Assembly: GCF_005845215.1 (NCBI RefSeq)
Contig: NZ_SPHO01000018.1
Coordinates: 1 to 64,000 of the forward strand
Direction: 5' to 3'
Source of the DNA: Clostridium sp. 1001271st1 H5
Lineage (GTDB): Bacteria > Bacillota > Clostridia > Lachnospirales > Lachnospiraceae
Length of the DNA: 64,000 nucleotides
The notes beneath the pieces were generated by a model. It worked only from the letters and a program-made list of their open reading frames with translations. It ran no database searches and was not told the origin of the DNA. Of the stretch, positions 33,291 to 42,064 are shown piece after piece. The translations under genes were made by a program, and so were the position numbers. Position 1 is the stretch's first letter. Each line of letters begins with the position of its first letter.

Positions 33291-34793
33291 ATGCTTGAAA
33301 AAATTGATTTAGGCAATAAAGTGGACAAGAAGACGTACCGCAAGGTCATGGACGAGGCAGAAGAAAAGCTTGGGCTTTTGCAGAGGGAGTGCAAGGATGC
33401 GGGAATTCCGGTCATTCTCGTGTTTGAGGGAATGGGGGCTGCCGGCAAGGGAGTGCAGATTAACCGTCTCATACAGGCCCTGGACCCCAGGGGCTTTGAC
33501 GTATATGCCTGCGACCGCCCCACGGAGGACGAGCAGATGCGGCCCTTCCTGTGGCGCTACTGGACAAAGACGCCGGCCAAGGGCAGAATTGCTGTCTTTG
33601 ACCGTTCCTGGTACCGCAGCGTCCAGGTGGACCGTTTTGACGGCCTTACCCCTGAGGACAAGCTTGGGGATGCATACCAGGATATCCTGTCCTTTGAGAA
33701 GCAGCTGTGTGATGACGGCACTGTCATCATGAAGTTTTTCCTGTATATAGACAAAGAGGAACAGAAGAAACGGTTTAAGAAGCTGGAGGGTTCCAAGGAG
33801 ACTTCCTGGCGGGTGACGACCGAGGACTGGAACCGGAATAAGGACTTTGACCGGTATCTGAAGATGAACGAGGAGATGCTGGAAAAGACAGATACGGATT
33901 ATGCGCCATGGGTTATCATAGAAGCCGTGGACAAGGACTATGCAGCCCTTAAGATTGTGAGCTCGGTTATGGACCGCCTGGAATACGAGCTGGAACACCA
34001 CAGGCTCCGGGGCGGAAATCCGGTACAGAAGCAGGAGGTCAAGACCAGGGAACGGTTTAAAAACGGCGTGCTCTCCGGCATAGACCTCTCCAAAAGCCTT
34101 ACGGAGGAGGAGTATAAGACCCGTCTTAAGAAGCTTCAGAAGCGGCTGGCAGAGCTTCACAGCGAGCTCTACCGCCTACGGATTCCGGTGGTCATTGGAT
34201 TTGAGGGATGGGATGCCGGAGGTAAGGGCGGAGCCATCAAACGTCTGACCAGCAATCTGGACCCCAGGGGATACAGGGTGAATCCCACGGCAGCTCCCAA
34301 TGACATTGAGAAGGTACACCACTATCTGTGGAGGTTCTGGAACAGTGTGCCGAAGGCAGGACATATCGCTATCTTTGACCGCACCTGGTATGGAAGGGTC
34401 ATGGTGGAGCGGATTGAAGGATTCTGTTCCGAAGCTGAGTGGAGAAGGGCTTACCAGGAAATCAACGAGATGGAATCCCACATGGCCAATGCAGGCGCTG
34501 TGGTCCTTAAATTCTGGCTTCACATTGACAAGGATGAGCAGGAGCGCAGGTTCAAGGAGCGCCAGGCCAATCCTGCCAAGCAGTGGAAGATTACGGATGA
34601 GGACTGGCGCAACCGGGAGAAATGGGACCAGTATGAGGAGGCGGTCAATGAGATGCTCATACGTACTTCCACCACCTATGCCCCATGGATTGTGGTGGAG
34701 GGCAATGACAAACGATACGCCAGGGTAAAGGTCCTCCAGACCGTGGTGGATGCCCTGGAAAAGAAAATTAAGGAAGTAAAGACAGACAAATGA
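33291..34793 (+). CDS. pap: Polyphosphate:AMP phosphotransferase (tandem PPK2 domains)
   Basis: The 500-aa protein carries two PPK2 domains. Each begins with a Walker A-like loop (FEGMGAAGKG near 45-54 and FEGWDAGGKG near 302-311) and has a DRSWY or DRTWYGRV lid motif. Tandem-domain PPK2 enzymes phosphorylate AMP to ADP using polyphosphate. The first domain is somewhat divergent, as is usual for this class, with the C-terminal domain thought to carry the activity. The start has GGAGGGGG upstream. It overlaps the next gene by four bases (ATGA), so the two are coupled. It complements the PPi-linked enzymes nearby. Confidence 0.9.
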   Translation: MLEKIDLGNKVDKKTYRKVMDEAEEKLGLLQRECKDAGIPVILVFEGMGAAGKGVQINRLIQALDPRGFDVYACDRPTEDEQMRPFLWRYWTKTPAKGRIAVFDRSWYRSVQVDRFDGLTPEDKLGDAYQDILSFEKQLCDDGTVIMKFFLYIDKEEQKKRFKKLEGSKETSWRVTTEDWNRNKDFDRYLKMNEEMLEKTDTDYAPWVIIEAVDKDYAALKIVSSVMDRLEYELEHHRLRGGNPVQKQEVKTRERFKNGVLSGIDLSKSLTEEEYKTRLKKLQKRLAELHSELYRLRIPVVIGFEGWDAGGKGGAIKRLTSNLDPRGYRVNPTAAPNDIEKVHHYLWRFWNSVPKAGHIAIFDRTWYGRVMVERIEGFCSEAEWRRAYQEINEMESHMANAGAVVLKFWLHIDKDEQERRFKERQANPAKQWKITDEDWRNREKWDQYEEAVNEMLIRTSTTYAPWIVVEGNDKRYARVKVLQTVVDALEKKIKEVKTDK

Positions 34794-36031
34794 GTGAGAC
34801 AAACCATGTAATTGTGATTGGCGCAGGGGCTGCCGGCATGCTGGCAGCCATAGCTGCGGCCAGGGAAGGCGCGGCCGTGGAGCTGTGGGAACAGAATGAA
34901 AAGCCGGGCAAGAAGCTGTTCATCACAGGCAAGGGACGGTGCAATGTGACTAACGCCTGCGATATGGAGGAGCTGCTTGGCTCCGTGGTAAGCAATTCCA
35001 AATTCCTGTACAGCAGTTTTTACGGTTTTACCAACCGGGACATGATGGATTTGCTGGAGCAGGCGGGACTGCGCCTTAAGGTGGAGCGGGGAAACCGGGT
35101 GTTTCCCCAGTCCGACAAGTCGTCAGACGTCATCAGCACCCTGTCCGGCCTTTTGAAACAGGCAGGGGTCAGGGTGTGCCTGAACCAGAAGACAGAGGGA
35201 CTGGTGGTGGAAGATAATGTGTGTAAGGGCGTGCGCGCCGGCGGCAGGATACAGACAGCAGACCGGGTTATCGTGGCCACCGGCGGACTGTCCTATCCCG
35301 CCACCGGCTCCACCGGCGACGGCCTTAAGTGGGCCGCTGACAGCGGACACCGGATTACGGAGCTGTCCCCGGCCCTGGTTCCCTTTGAGGTGAGGGAGAC
35401 GGAGACAGCTAGGGAGCTGCAGGGCCTTTCGCTTAAAAATGTGGAGGCTGCTGTATACGACGGAAAAAAGGAATTATACCGGGAATTCGGGGAAATGCTG
35501 TTTACCCATTTCGGGGTCAGCGGCCCCGTGCTTTTAAGCGCCAGTTCCTTCTGCGCCAGGGCCATAAGGAAGCGGCCTCTGCGCCTGGCGATTGATTTGA
35601 AGCCGGCCTTGTCCTGGGAGCAGCTGGACGAGCGCATTCTCAGGGATTTTTCGGACAGCCGGAACAAGCAGTTTAAGAATGCCCTGAACCATCTTTATCC
35701 GGCAAAGCTGATTCCGGTTATCATTGACCGCAGCGGCGTGGACCCGGATAAAAAGGTGAATGAGGTCACCAGGGAGGAGCGGCGCAGTCTGGCGGAAGCC
35801 ACCAAGGCCCTGGAGTTTACTCTGACCGGACTCAGGGGCTATAAGGAAGCCATCATAACCCAGGGCGGCATATCCGTAAAGGATATAAATCCCTCCACCA
35901 TGGAGTCCAGGAAGGTAAGGGGCCTGTATTTCGCAGGGGAGATACTGGATTTGGACGCAGTGACCGGCGGCTTCAACCTGCAGATTGCCTGGTCCACGGG
36001 CTGGGCGGCCGGGAAGGCCGCGGCATTATAG
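34790..36031 (+). CDS. HI0933/BaiN-family FAD-dependent oxidoreductase
   Basis: The 413-aa flavoprotein has an N-terminal dinucleotide-binding motif (VIVIGAGAAGMLAAIAAA), the conserved GKKLFITGKGRCNVTN segment and a C-terminal VTGGFNLQIAWSTGWAAG motif for FAD. The family includes BaiN of bile-acid-dehydroxylating Clostridia, but most members are uncharacterised and membership alone does not show bile acid activity; no other bai gene is present. It overlaps the polyphosphate kinase by four bases. Confidence 0.85.
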   Translation: MSETNHVIVIGAGAAGMLAAIAAAREGAAVELWEQNEKPGKKLFITGKGRCNVTNACDMEELLGSVVSNSKFLYSSFYGFTNRDMMDLLEQAGLRLKVERGNRVFPQSDKSSDVISTLSGLLKQAGVRVCLNQKTEGLVVEDNVCKGVRAGGRIQTADRVIVATGGLSYPATGSTGDGLKWAADSGHRITELSPALVPFEVRETETARELQGLSLKNVEAAVYDGKKELYREFGEMLFTHFGVSGPVLLSASSFCARAIRKRPLRLAIDLKPALSWEQLDERILRDFSDSRNKQFKNALNHLYPAKLIPVIIDRSGVDPDKKVNEVTREERRSLAEATKALEFTLTGLRGYKEAIITQGGISVKDINPSTMESRKVRGLYFAGEILDLDAVTGGFNLQIAWSTGWAAGKAAAL

Positions 36032-36038
36032 CGCCAGG

Positions 36039-36080
36039 GGCGCGGACCGTGGTATGGGCGCGGACCGTGGTTTGGGCGCA
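36039..36080 (+). repeat. 18-bp tandem repeat between flavoprotein and cmk
   Basis: GGCGCGGACCGTGGTWTG occurs twice exactly in register (36039-36056 and 36057-36074), and a third unit starts GGCGCA. It is GC-rich and non-coding, and slippage is the likely origin. Confidence 0.75.
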
Positions 36081-36137
36081 GCAGGATACATGAATAGAAT
36101 CAATTACATGAACACAGGACAGGAGAGAATACAACAC

Positions 36138-36815
36138 ATGGAGTATTTCAATATTGCCATTGACGGTCCGGCAGGGGCCGGTAAAAGCACCATTGCAAAG
36201 CTGGCTGCTAAAAAGCTGGGATTCGTGTATGTGGATACAGGAGCCATGTACCGTTCCATGGCCCTGTATTTTATCAGACAGGGTATTTCGCCGGAGGATG
36301 AGGAGTCCATAGCCAGGGCCTGCGGTCAGGTGGAGGTCACCATCCGCTATGTGGATGGGGCCCAGCAGGTGATTTTAAACGGAGAGGACGTATCCGGTCT
36401 CATACGGGCGGAGGAAGTGGGCCGCATGGCGTCTGCCACGTCAGTGTACGCACCGGTCAGGCAGAAACTGGTTCAGCTTCAGAAGCAGCTGGCCAGGGAA
36501 GCGGATGTAATCATGGACGGCCGCGATATCGGCACCTGCGTGCTGCCGGATGCGCCTGCCAAGATTTACCTGACAGCCTCCGTGGAAATCCGGGCAAGAC
36601 GCCGGTTCAGGGAACTGGAGGAAAAGGGGGAGGCAAGGGATATTAAGGAAATTGAGAAGGACATAGAGGAGAGGGATTACCGGGACATGCACCGGGAAAA
36701 TTCGCCTTTAAGGCAGGCGGAGGATGCCCTGCTCCTTGATACCTCCCACATGACCATTGACCAGGTGGTGGACTCCATCATACGCATAGCCAGGGAGCGG
36801 GGGTATGAGGGATAG
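36138..36815 (+). CDS. cmk: Cytidylate kinase
   Basis: The 225-aa CMP/dCMP kinase has a P-loop IAIDGPAGAGKSTIAK near the N-terminus, DTGAMYRSMAL for the monophosphate, DGRDIGT and RARRRFREL lid residues. The frame is open from 35985, overlapping the previous gene, but the ATG at 36138 gives the normal start of the family and has GGAGAG upstream. It lies two bases before ispH-rpsA, reproducing the conserved cmk-ispH-rpsA neighbourhood of Clostridia. Confidence 0.93.
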   Translation: MEYFNIAIDGPAGAGKSTIAKLAAKKLGFVYVDTGAMYRSMALYFIRQGISPEDEESIARACGQVEVTIRYVDGAQQVILNGEDVSGLIRAEEVGRMASATSVYAPVRQKLVQLQKQLAREADVIMDGRDIGTCVLPDAPAKIYLTASVEIRARRRFRELEEKGEARDIKEIEKDIEERDYRDMHRENSPLRQAEDALLLDTSHMTIDQVVDSIIRIARERGYEG

Positions 36816-36817
36816 CC

Positions 36818-38809
36818 ATGGACAGAAAAGTAACAGTAGCAAAAAGCGCCGGTTTCTGCTTTGGCGTGGAACGGGCTGTGGACCAGGTCTATGAACAGAT
36901 AGAAGCCCTAAAGAGCGGCAGGACGTCCGGCCCCATCTATACCTACGGTCCCATTATCCACAATGAAGAGGTGGTAAAGGATTTGTCGGATAAGGGCGTC
37001 ATGGTCCTGGAAACAGAGGAGGAGCTGAGAGCCCTTCCCCGGAACCAGGGGACGGTCATCATCCGTTCCCACGGCGTCAGCCGGCATGTGTACGAGATTT
37101 TAAAGGAGCGGAACGTGGCCGTCGTGGACGCCACCTGCCCCTTTGTGAAGAAAATACACCGCATTGTGGCGGAGCATTCCGCGGCCGGGGAGGCAGTGGT
37201 CATCATCGGAAGTCCGGACCATCCTGAGGTGGAAGGAATCAAGGGATGGGGGAATGAACATACTACGGTTATAAAGGATGGGGAGGGGGTAGATAACTAC
37301 CGTCTGCCGGAGGGCCGAAAGTTATGTATCGTGTCCCAAACGACATTTAATTACAACAAATTTAAAGAATTAGTTGAAAAATTTTTAAAAAAGGGTTATG
37401 ATAGTAGTGTTTTAAATACGATTTGCAATGCAACACAGGAAAGACAAGTGGAGGCAGCAAGAATTGCTTCGCAGGTGGACGCCATGATTGTGATTGGCGG
37501 CAGGCATTCTTCCAACACCCAGAAGCTTTACGAGATATGCCTCAAGGAGTGTAAAGACACCTTTTACATTCAGACACTCGGCGATTTAGATCCTGACAGT
37601 GTATCTTCTGTGCGCAGCGTAGGTATTACAGCTGGGGCATCCACCCCAAGAAAAATTATTGAGGAGGTTCATACCAGAATGGCAGAGCAAAGTTTTGCAG
37701 AGTTATTAAAGGAAGAGGAAGAATCAACCAAACCAATACGTACAGGAGAGATAGTCACCGGTCAGGTCATCGAAGTCAGCAAAGATGAGATAATACTGAG
37801 TATTGCAGGTAATAAGTCCGAGGGTGTCATCACACGGGACGAATACAGCAACGACAGCAACGTGGATTTGACCACAAAAGTACAGATTGGTGAAGAGATG
37901 GAAGCCAAGGTCATTAAGCTTAATGACGGCGTAGGCATGGTTTCCTTATCCTATAAGCGTATGGCAGCTGACAGAGGCAACAAGCGTCTGGAAGAGGCAT
38001 TTGAGAACCAGGAGGTTCTGACAGCAAAGGTAGCACAGGTATTAGACGGCGGCTTAAGCGTTGAGGTTGAGGGCGCAAGGGTATTCATCCCGGCCAGCCT
38101 TGTATCTGACAGCTATGAGAAGGACCTGTCCAAGTATGCGGGACAGGATATTGATTTTGTTATCACAGAATTCAATCCTAAGAGAAGAAGAATCATCGGC
38201 GACAGGAAACAGCTTCTGGTTGCACAGAAGGCGAAGCTGAAGGAAGAACTGTTCGCAAGAATCCAGCCAGGCGATACCGTTGAGGGTATAGTTAAGAATG
38301 TGACTGACTTTGGCGCATTTATTGATTTGGGCGGTGCAGACGGACTTCTTCATATTTCCGAGATGAGCTGGGGCCGTGTTGAGAATCCTAAGAAGGTATT
38401 CAAGGCAGGCGACCAGGTAAGGGTACTGATTAAGGATATCCAGGGAGAGAAGATTGCCCTGAGCCTTAAGTTCCCGGAGGCTAATCCATGGGTCAATGCG
38501 GCTGACAAGTATGCGGTTGGCAACGTGGTATACGGCCGTGTGGCACGTATGACTGATTTCGGCGCATTTGTTGAGCTGGAGCCGGGCGTGGATGCGCTGC
38601 TTCATGTATCCCAGATTTCCAGGGAGCATGTTGAGAAGCCTGCTGATGTTTTAAGAATCGGCCAGGAGATTGAGGCCAGAGTGGTGGACTTTAACGAGGC
38701 AGACCACAAAATCAGCTTAAGCATCAAGGCTATGATGGCGCCTGCTGCACAGGATGCAGACGTGGCAGACGTGGATATTGATGCAATGTCACAGTACACA
38801 GAAGAATAA
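36818..38809 (+). CDS. Bifunctional HMBPP reductase (IspH) / ribosomal protein S1
   Basis: The 663-aa fusion has an IspH domain (about 1-285) and four S1 RNA-binding repeats (about 305-645). IspH makes IPP and DMAPP from HMBPP in the last step of the MEP pathway; its three Fe-S cysteines are in GFCFGVER, DATCPFVKK and NTICNATQ. The S1 half resembles short Firmicute S1 proteins and ends in an acidic tail. Such fusions are known in Clostridia. Inside the gene, an AT-rich stretch carries a strong promoter, and an SD with an in-frame ATG at 37679 could start a separate 376-aa S1 protein. A terminator follows. Confidence 0.93.
   Translation: MDRKVTVAKSAGFCFGVERAVDQVYEQIEALKSGRTSGPIYTYGPIIHNEEVVKDLSDKGVMVLETEEELRALPRNQGTVIIRSHGVSRHVYEILKERNVAVVDATCPFVKKIHRIVAEHSAAGEAVVIIGSPDHPEVEGIKGWGNEHTTVIKDGEGVDNYRLPEGRKLCIVSQTTFNYNKFKELVEKFLKKGYDSSVLNTICNATQERQVEAARIASQVDAMIVIGGRHSSNTQKLYEICLKECKDTFYIQTLGDLDPDSVSSVRSVGITAGASTPRKIIEEVHTRMAEQSFAELLKEEEESTKPIRTGEIVTGQVIEVSKDEIILSIAGNKSEGVITRDEYSNDSNVDLTTKVQIGEEMEAKVIKLNDGVGMVSLSYKRMAADRGNKRLEEAFENQEVLTAKVAQVLDGGLSVEVEGARVFIPASLVSDSYEKDLSKYAGQDIDFVITEFNPKRRRIIGDRKQLLVAQKAKLKEELFARIQPGDTVEGIVKNVTDFGAFIDLGGADGLLHISEMSWGRVENPKKVFKAGDQVRVLIKDIQGEKIALSLKFPEANPWVNAADKYAVGNVVYGRVARMTDFGAFVELEPGVDALLHVSQISREHVEKPADVLRIGQEIEARVVDFNEADHKISLSIKAMMAPAAQDADVADVDIDAMSQYTEE
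37374..37402 (+). promoter_or_regulatory. Candidate promoter inside ispH-rpsA
   Basis: -35 TTGAAA (37374-37379), exactly 17 bp, and -10 TATGAT (37397-37402) lie in an AT-rich patch within the IspH coding part. A transcript from here would begin near 37409 and carry the whole S1 half. Confidence 0.5.
37661..37681 (+). promoter_or_regulatory. Internal SD and in-frame ATG for free S1
   Basis: GAGGAGG (37661-37667) lies 11 bases before an in-frame ATG (37679) exactly at the IspH/S1 junction. Translation from it would give MAEQSFAELLKEEEE and the four S1 repeats. Confidence 0.5.
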
Positions 38810-38826
38810 GATTTGAATTCATCAGG

Positions 38827-38862
38827 ACTGGTTATGGGTTTTGGCCCATAGCCAGTTTTTTT
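38827..38862 (+). terminator. Intrinsic terminator after ispH-rpsA
   Basis: A 12-bp stem with one G-T pair (38827-38838 with 38845-38856) is followed by seven Ts. Confidence 0.9.
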
Positions 38863-38917
38863 GGGCTCTTTGTCAATAGTTGGGGTGGGATTTTTGATGC
38901 TTAATTACCATATCAGC

Positions 38918-38947
38918 TTGTGACCGTGCCGGGTTCCGTGCTATACT
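38918..38947 (+). promoter_or_regulatory. Promoter before the broken zinc-ribbon gene
   Basis: -35 TTGTGA (38918-38923), an 18-bp spacer and -10 TATACT (38942-38947) remain intact about 60 bp before the pseudogene start. Confidence 0.5.
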
Positions 38948-39006
38948 GGAACAAAAAGGAAAAACAGGACCGGACACAGGCTGCGGTGCAGCAGGAAGGG
39001 GACGGC

Positions 39007-39512
39007 ATGAAGGTGCGATGCAGCGGGTGCGGCGCCGTATTTGACTATGGCGCCAACAGGGGAATCTGCCCCTGATGTTTGGAGTACAATGTATGGACAG
39101 GGGAGGTGACGGTTCCGGCGTACCAACCGTGGCGCCGTTTTTATGAATATAACTATGACAGCGAAAGCTGGTCCGGGACAGGGGATAAGAGGGAAAACCC
39201 GTATACCAGTGCTATCTGGTGGACCAGGATGCGGATGAGATGGACCTGATTCTTTGGTGTGTGACATACGGCGGGGAATCGGAGGGTTATGAGGGATACT
39301 GGCAGATACGTGTCCGCTTAAGGATACCGCCTGCCGGGGCATCCGTTACATACGGCCCGGAGGAGAACGGGGAAAATAAGGGAGGGACACAGGGATGTCT
39401 ATTCCGGCGCAGCGTCATGGTTTTCGGCCGGTTTGATAAGAAAATGGAGGCAGCCATAGATGAAATCTTTGGCTCCATACGAATCAGCAGCCTGGAAGAG
39501 ACTATTTCATAG
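39007..39512 (+). pseudogene. Broken zinc-ribbon protein gene
   Basis: From the ATG at 39007 the frame reads a zinc-ribbon start (KVRCSGCGAVFDYG, then GICP) and hits a TGA at 39073, exactly in the variable position of a CPxC knuckle. Reading continues in frame as CLEYNVWTGEV to about 39190, after which the meaningful frame shifts: GKPVYQCYLVDQDADEMDLI runs on to the stop at 39512. One nonsense change and one small indel thus disrupt a gene of about 168 codons. The family is not recognised beyond the zinc ribbon. Its 3' end overlaps the convergent histidine kinase gene by 11 bp. Confidence 0.7.
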
Positions 39513-40845
39513 CAGGGTTCAGAAGCAGGGATGCCTCGAAGATTCCATTGCCGTAGTCAAATTTTAAGATGCCGTGATACCGTTCCACCAGATACCGGAC
39601 AGAGGTGGTGCCCGTTCCCATATCCTCACGCTTGGAGGAGAGAAAGCGTCCGTCCTTCATCCGTATGAGGTGGGAATAGGTGTTCTGTATGGACATGGCA
39701 ATCATGGACTCTCCGGCCTGTCCGATGTTGATGGTGATGGAAGGGGTGCCCAGGGTCTGCCTTTGGCATGCCTCCACTGCATTGGAGAGAAGGTTGCCCA
39801 GGATGGTGCAGAAGTCAATCTCCGGAACCGGAAGGTTCTGGGGCAGGGATATGGAGGAATTCACGGAAATCCCCTGGGACTGGGCGGTCTGTATGTAATA
39901 ATTGAGCAGGGCATTGGAGGAGGGGTTCCGGCAGTACTGGGTGGTGTCCAGGGTCTTGTAGGAGCCCAGATAGTCGTTGATGTACTCCAGGGCGAATTCT
40001 GTTTCTCCCTGTTCCAGCAGCCCTTTCAGGGTGATGAGATGATGGCGGTAATCATGGCGTGCTTTTTTGAATTGTTCCAGGTTATACTGCAGCGTGGCCA
40101 TCTGGGATTTCTGGACACTGGCCAGCAGCCGGGTGGTGCGGTACTGCTCCTTGGCCGCATAGCTTTCGGCCAGCCGTGACAAAATCCTCAGACTTACATA
40201 GTGGACTGTATAAATACAGGCAAACCAGCAGACAGCAAAAAAGACCATGTCAGGATGATACTGAAGCATGCGGACAGGAGACAGGGAGCGGGATGCCAGG
40301 CGGAACATGATGAAAAAGAGCACCGGAATGGCAGCCAGATAGTTCCATACAGGAAGAAGCCGTGTGTATTCCACTGCCTTGGTCAGGTATTTGTGCAGGA
40401 TGTAATAGGCCGCCCAGACCATGAGAAACAGAAAAATAAGGCTGCTTAACAGCTCGTCTCCTGTGATAAAGGAACTGCTCTCATGAAGGGAGGCAGAGGC
40501 ATTGGACAGGTCGGCGCAGTATCCGGCGGTGTCCGTGAAGTTCTTGAAAAGGAAGAGGGAATAGATGGTCACAGGCCAGTCTGTCCGCACCATCCATTTG
40601 CACACCAGTATGTTGGTGGTCATGGTGGTGCAGGCCCATGCCAGCTCTAACCAGGGCTGATTCAGAAAGTGACGGAAGCAGGAAAGACACAGAAAGTATA
40701 CAAAAAACAGGTATCCCATAAGAATACCTGCGGTTTTTGGCATAGTATACCGCCACTCCTTTTGGAATACTGCCAGAAAGGGAACAATGATGAATATGAT
40801 TTCAGCCAAAATCATACATATCAGCTGTAGCTGTGCAAAGCCCAT
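39502..40845 (-). CDS. AgrC-like sensor histidine kinase (GHKL)
   Basis: The 447-aa membrane sensor has about six N-terminal membrane segments (about 1-215) and a cytoplasmic kinase core. The phospho-acceptor region reads KARHDYRHHLITLKGLL, the N box ILGNLLSNAVEAC, and the G box GTGTTSVRYLVERYHG. This is the AgrC/ComD class that detects peptides or other cell-surface signals. The ATG at 40845 has GGAGG six bases upstream, lying in the end of the regulator gene, and the two genes overlap by one base (TGATG). No AgrD-like peptide gene is visible nearby. Confidence 0.88.
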   Translation of the reverse strand: MGFAQLQLICMILAEIIFIIVPFLAVFQKEWRYTMPKTAGILMGYLFFVYFLCLSCFRHFLNQPWLELAWACTTMTTNILVCKWMVRTDWPVTIYSLFLFKNFTDTAGYCADLSNASASLHESSSFITGDELLSSLIFLFLMVWAAYYILHKYLTKAVEYTRLLPVWNYLAAIPVLFFIMFRLASRSLSPVRMLQYHPDMVFFAVCWFACIYTVHYVSLRILSRLAESYAAKEQYRTTRLLASVQKSQMATLQYNLEQFKKARHDYRHHLITLKGLLEQGETEFALEYINDYLGSYKTLDTTQYCRNPSSNALLNYYIQTAQSQGISVNSSISLPQNLPVPEIDFCTILGNLLSNAVEACQRQTLGTPSITINIGQAGESMIAMSIQNTYSHLIRMKDGRFLSSKREDMGTGTTSVRYLVERYHGILKFDYGNGIFEASLLLNPAMK

Positions 40846-41573
40846 CAGACGCCTCCGTTTAGCCTGGAGAACTGGTAATCTGCATATTGCTGATGAATCT
40901 GCGACCGCATGGTCCTGGTAATAGGCAGATGTTCCCCGGTTGTCAAAATGAACTCGGCTCTCTCCATGGAGAATACCTTGTCCATATTGATGATGCAATT
41001 CCGGTAGCAGCATAGGAACTGGGAGTAGGCAAGGAGCATACCGGAAAAATCTTCAAACCGCATATAAGTTCGGACCGTCTTGTCCGGAAGATGGATTTGT
41101 ATGTAGTGGTTTGAGTAATCTGTGTAAAGGATGGCGTCGATGGGAATCTTCACCATGATGCGGCTTTCCTTTACTTCTATATAGTGACTCTGCTTTCTGC
41201 GGGTCACTGACTTAAAATACTCCATGGTCTGGCTGAACTTCTCATAGCGGATGGGCTTAACCATATAGTCCAGGGCGCGGACCTCAAAGCCCTTCAGAGC
41301 AAAATCCGTGCTGCTGGTGGTGAATACAATGGTGCAGGATTCGTCATCCCTGCGGACCTTTTCGGCAATACGGATGCCGGAAGTCTCATTCCGGAGAAAG
41401 ATATCTATGAATATAAGGTCAAAGCTGCCCTTTTGCCAGCAGCGAAGGAAGTCGGCGGCTGTATTGAAGATGGTCGTCTGCTGGCAGGTATGTGTGTCAG
41501 AACAATAGGTGGATATAAAGCCGGCTAACTGACGAGCTTCATCTATAGAGTCGTCGATGACTGCAATGTTCAC
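40845..41573 (-). CDS. LytTR-family response regulator
   Basis: The 242-aa AgrA-type regulator has an N-terminal receiver (about 1-120) with acidic pocket VIDDS and phospho-Asp in FIDIFL, and a C-terminal LytTR DNA-binding domain (about 135-235) with HYIEVKESRIMVKI and CCYRNCIINMDKV. The GTG at 41573 is chosen because AGGAAGGG precedes it; a TTG at 41612 is open but has no SD. It is the first gene of the operon with the AgrC-like kinase. Targets are unknown; the upstream region 41574-41796 may hold its binding sites. Confidence 0.88.
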   Translation of the reverse strand: MNIAVIDDSIDEARQLAGFISTYCSDTHTCQQTTIFNTAADFLRCWQKGSFDLIFIDIFLRNETSGIRIAEKVRRDDESCTIVFTTSSTDFALKGFEVRALDYMVKPIRYEKFSQTMEYFKSVTRRKQSHYIEVKESRIMVKIPIDAILYTDYSNHYIQIHLPDKTVRTYMRFEDFSGMLLAYSQFLCCYRNCIINMDKVFSMERAEFILTTGEHLPITRTMRSQIHQQYADYQFSRLNGGV

Positions 41574-41796
41574 GGTGCCCTTCCTTTCTTTTGTATGACA
41601 ACAGGGTAACAAAAGCCATATAAATTATCCTGTCACGGTACGTTATGAAACAATCCATATAGGTTCAGTATAATATACAACAAATTAAATTGCAAGGGCA
41701 ATTGGAATAAGTTGTAAGTCGGTATAGGCAGGCCCCTGCCTGGGTATAATCCATTTGTACTTAATTTGCATCAGTAAGAAAGGAGCAAGAACCTAT

Positions 41797-42009
41797 ATGG
41801 GAAAGTCTAAGAAAAATGAGGCCTTTAATCCCCATGACCTGAGCGCACAGGACCAGCTTAAGTTTGAGATTGCCCAGGAACTGGGACTGGATGCCAAGGT
41901 TATGGAAGGCGGATGGAGAAGCCTGACAGCCAAGGAAAGCGGAAAGATAGGGGGACTTATCACCAAGCGCAAACGGGAACTTAAGAAAGAGGCATTGCAG
42001 CAGGAATGA
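41797..42009 (+). CDS. Divergent alpha/beta-type small acid-soluble spore protein
   Basis: The 70-aa basic protein has the pattern LKFEIAQELGLDAKVMEGGW then LTAKESGKIGGLITKRKRE. This matches the two conserved helices of alpha/beta SASP, in the divergent form found in Lachnospiraceae. SASPs coat spore DNA and protect it from damage. The start has AGGAG 11 bases upstream. Upstream elements GTATA and TATAAT with about 18-bp spacing (41722-41750) do not give a clear sigma-A promoter, which would fit a forespore sigma. The cobalamin operon promoter overlaps its last codons. Confidence 0.72.
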   Translation: MGKSKKNEAFNPHDLSAQDQLKFEIAQELGLDAKVMEGGWRSLTAKESGKIGGLITKRKRELKKEALQQE

Positions 42010-42023
42010 TTTTCCGATATACT
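41995..42023 (+). promoter_or_regulatory. Promoter of the cobalamin operon
   Basis: -35 TTGCAG (41995-42000), 17 bp, -10 TATACT (42018-42023). It overlaps the end of the spore-protein gene and gives a leader of only about 35 nt, too short for a cobalamin riboswitch. Confidence 0.6.
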
Positions 42024-42064
42024 GTTTTATATCTGTAATCAGGCAAGATACAAAGGAGACGGAA

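Noticed and set aside
34790..36031. Bile-acid gene (baiN) as evidence of a bile-acid pathway
   Set aside because: The family is broad and no other bai gene is present; the call is kept at family level.
39073..39075. TGA in the CPxC knuckle read as selenocysteine
   Set aside because: The position is the variable residue of a structural zinc knuckle, a frameshift follows further on, and no SECIS-like hairpin is evident, so a nonsense mutation is simpler.
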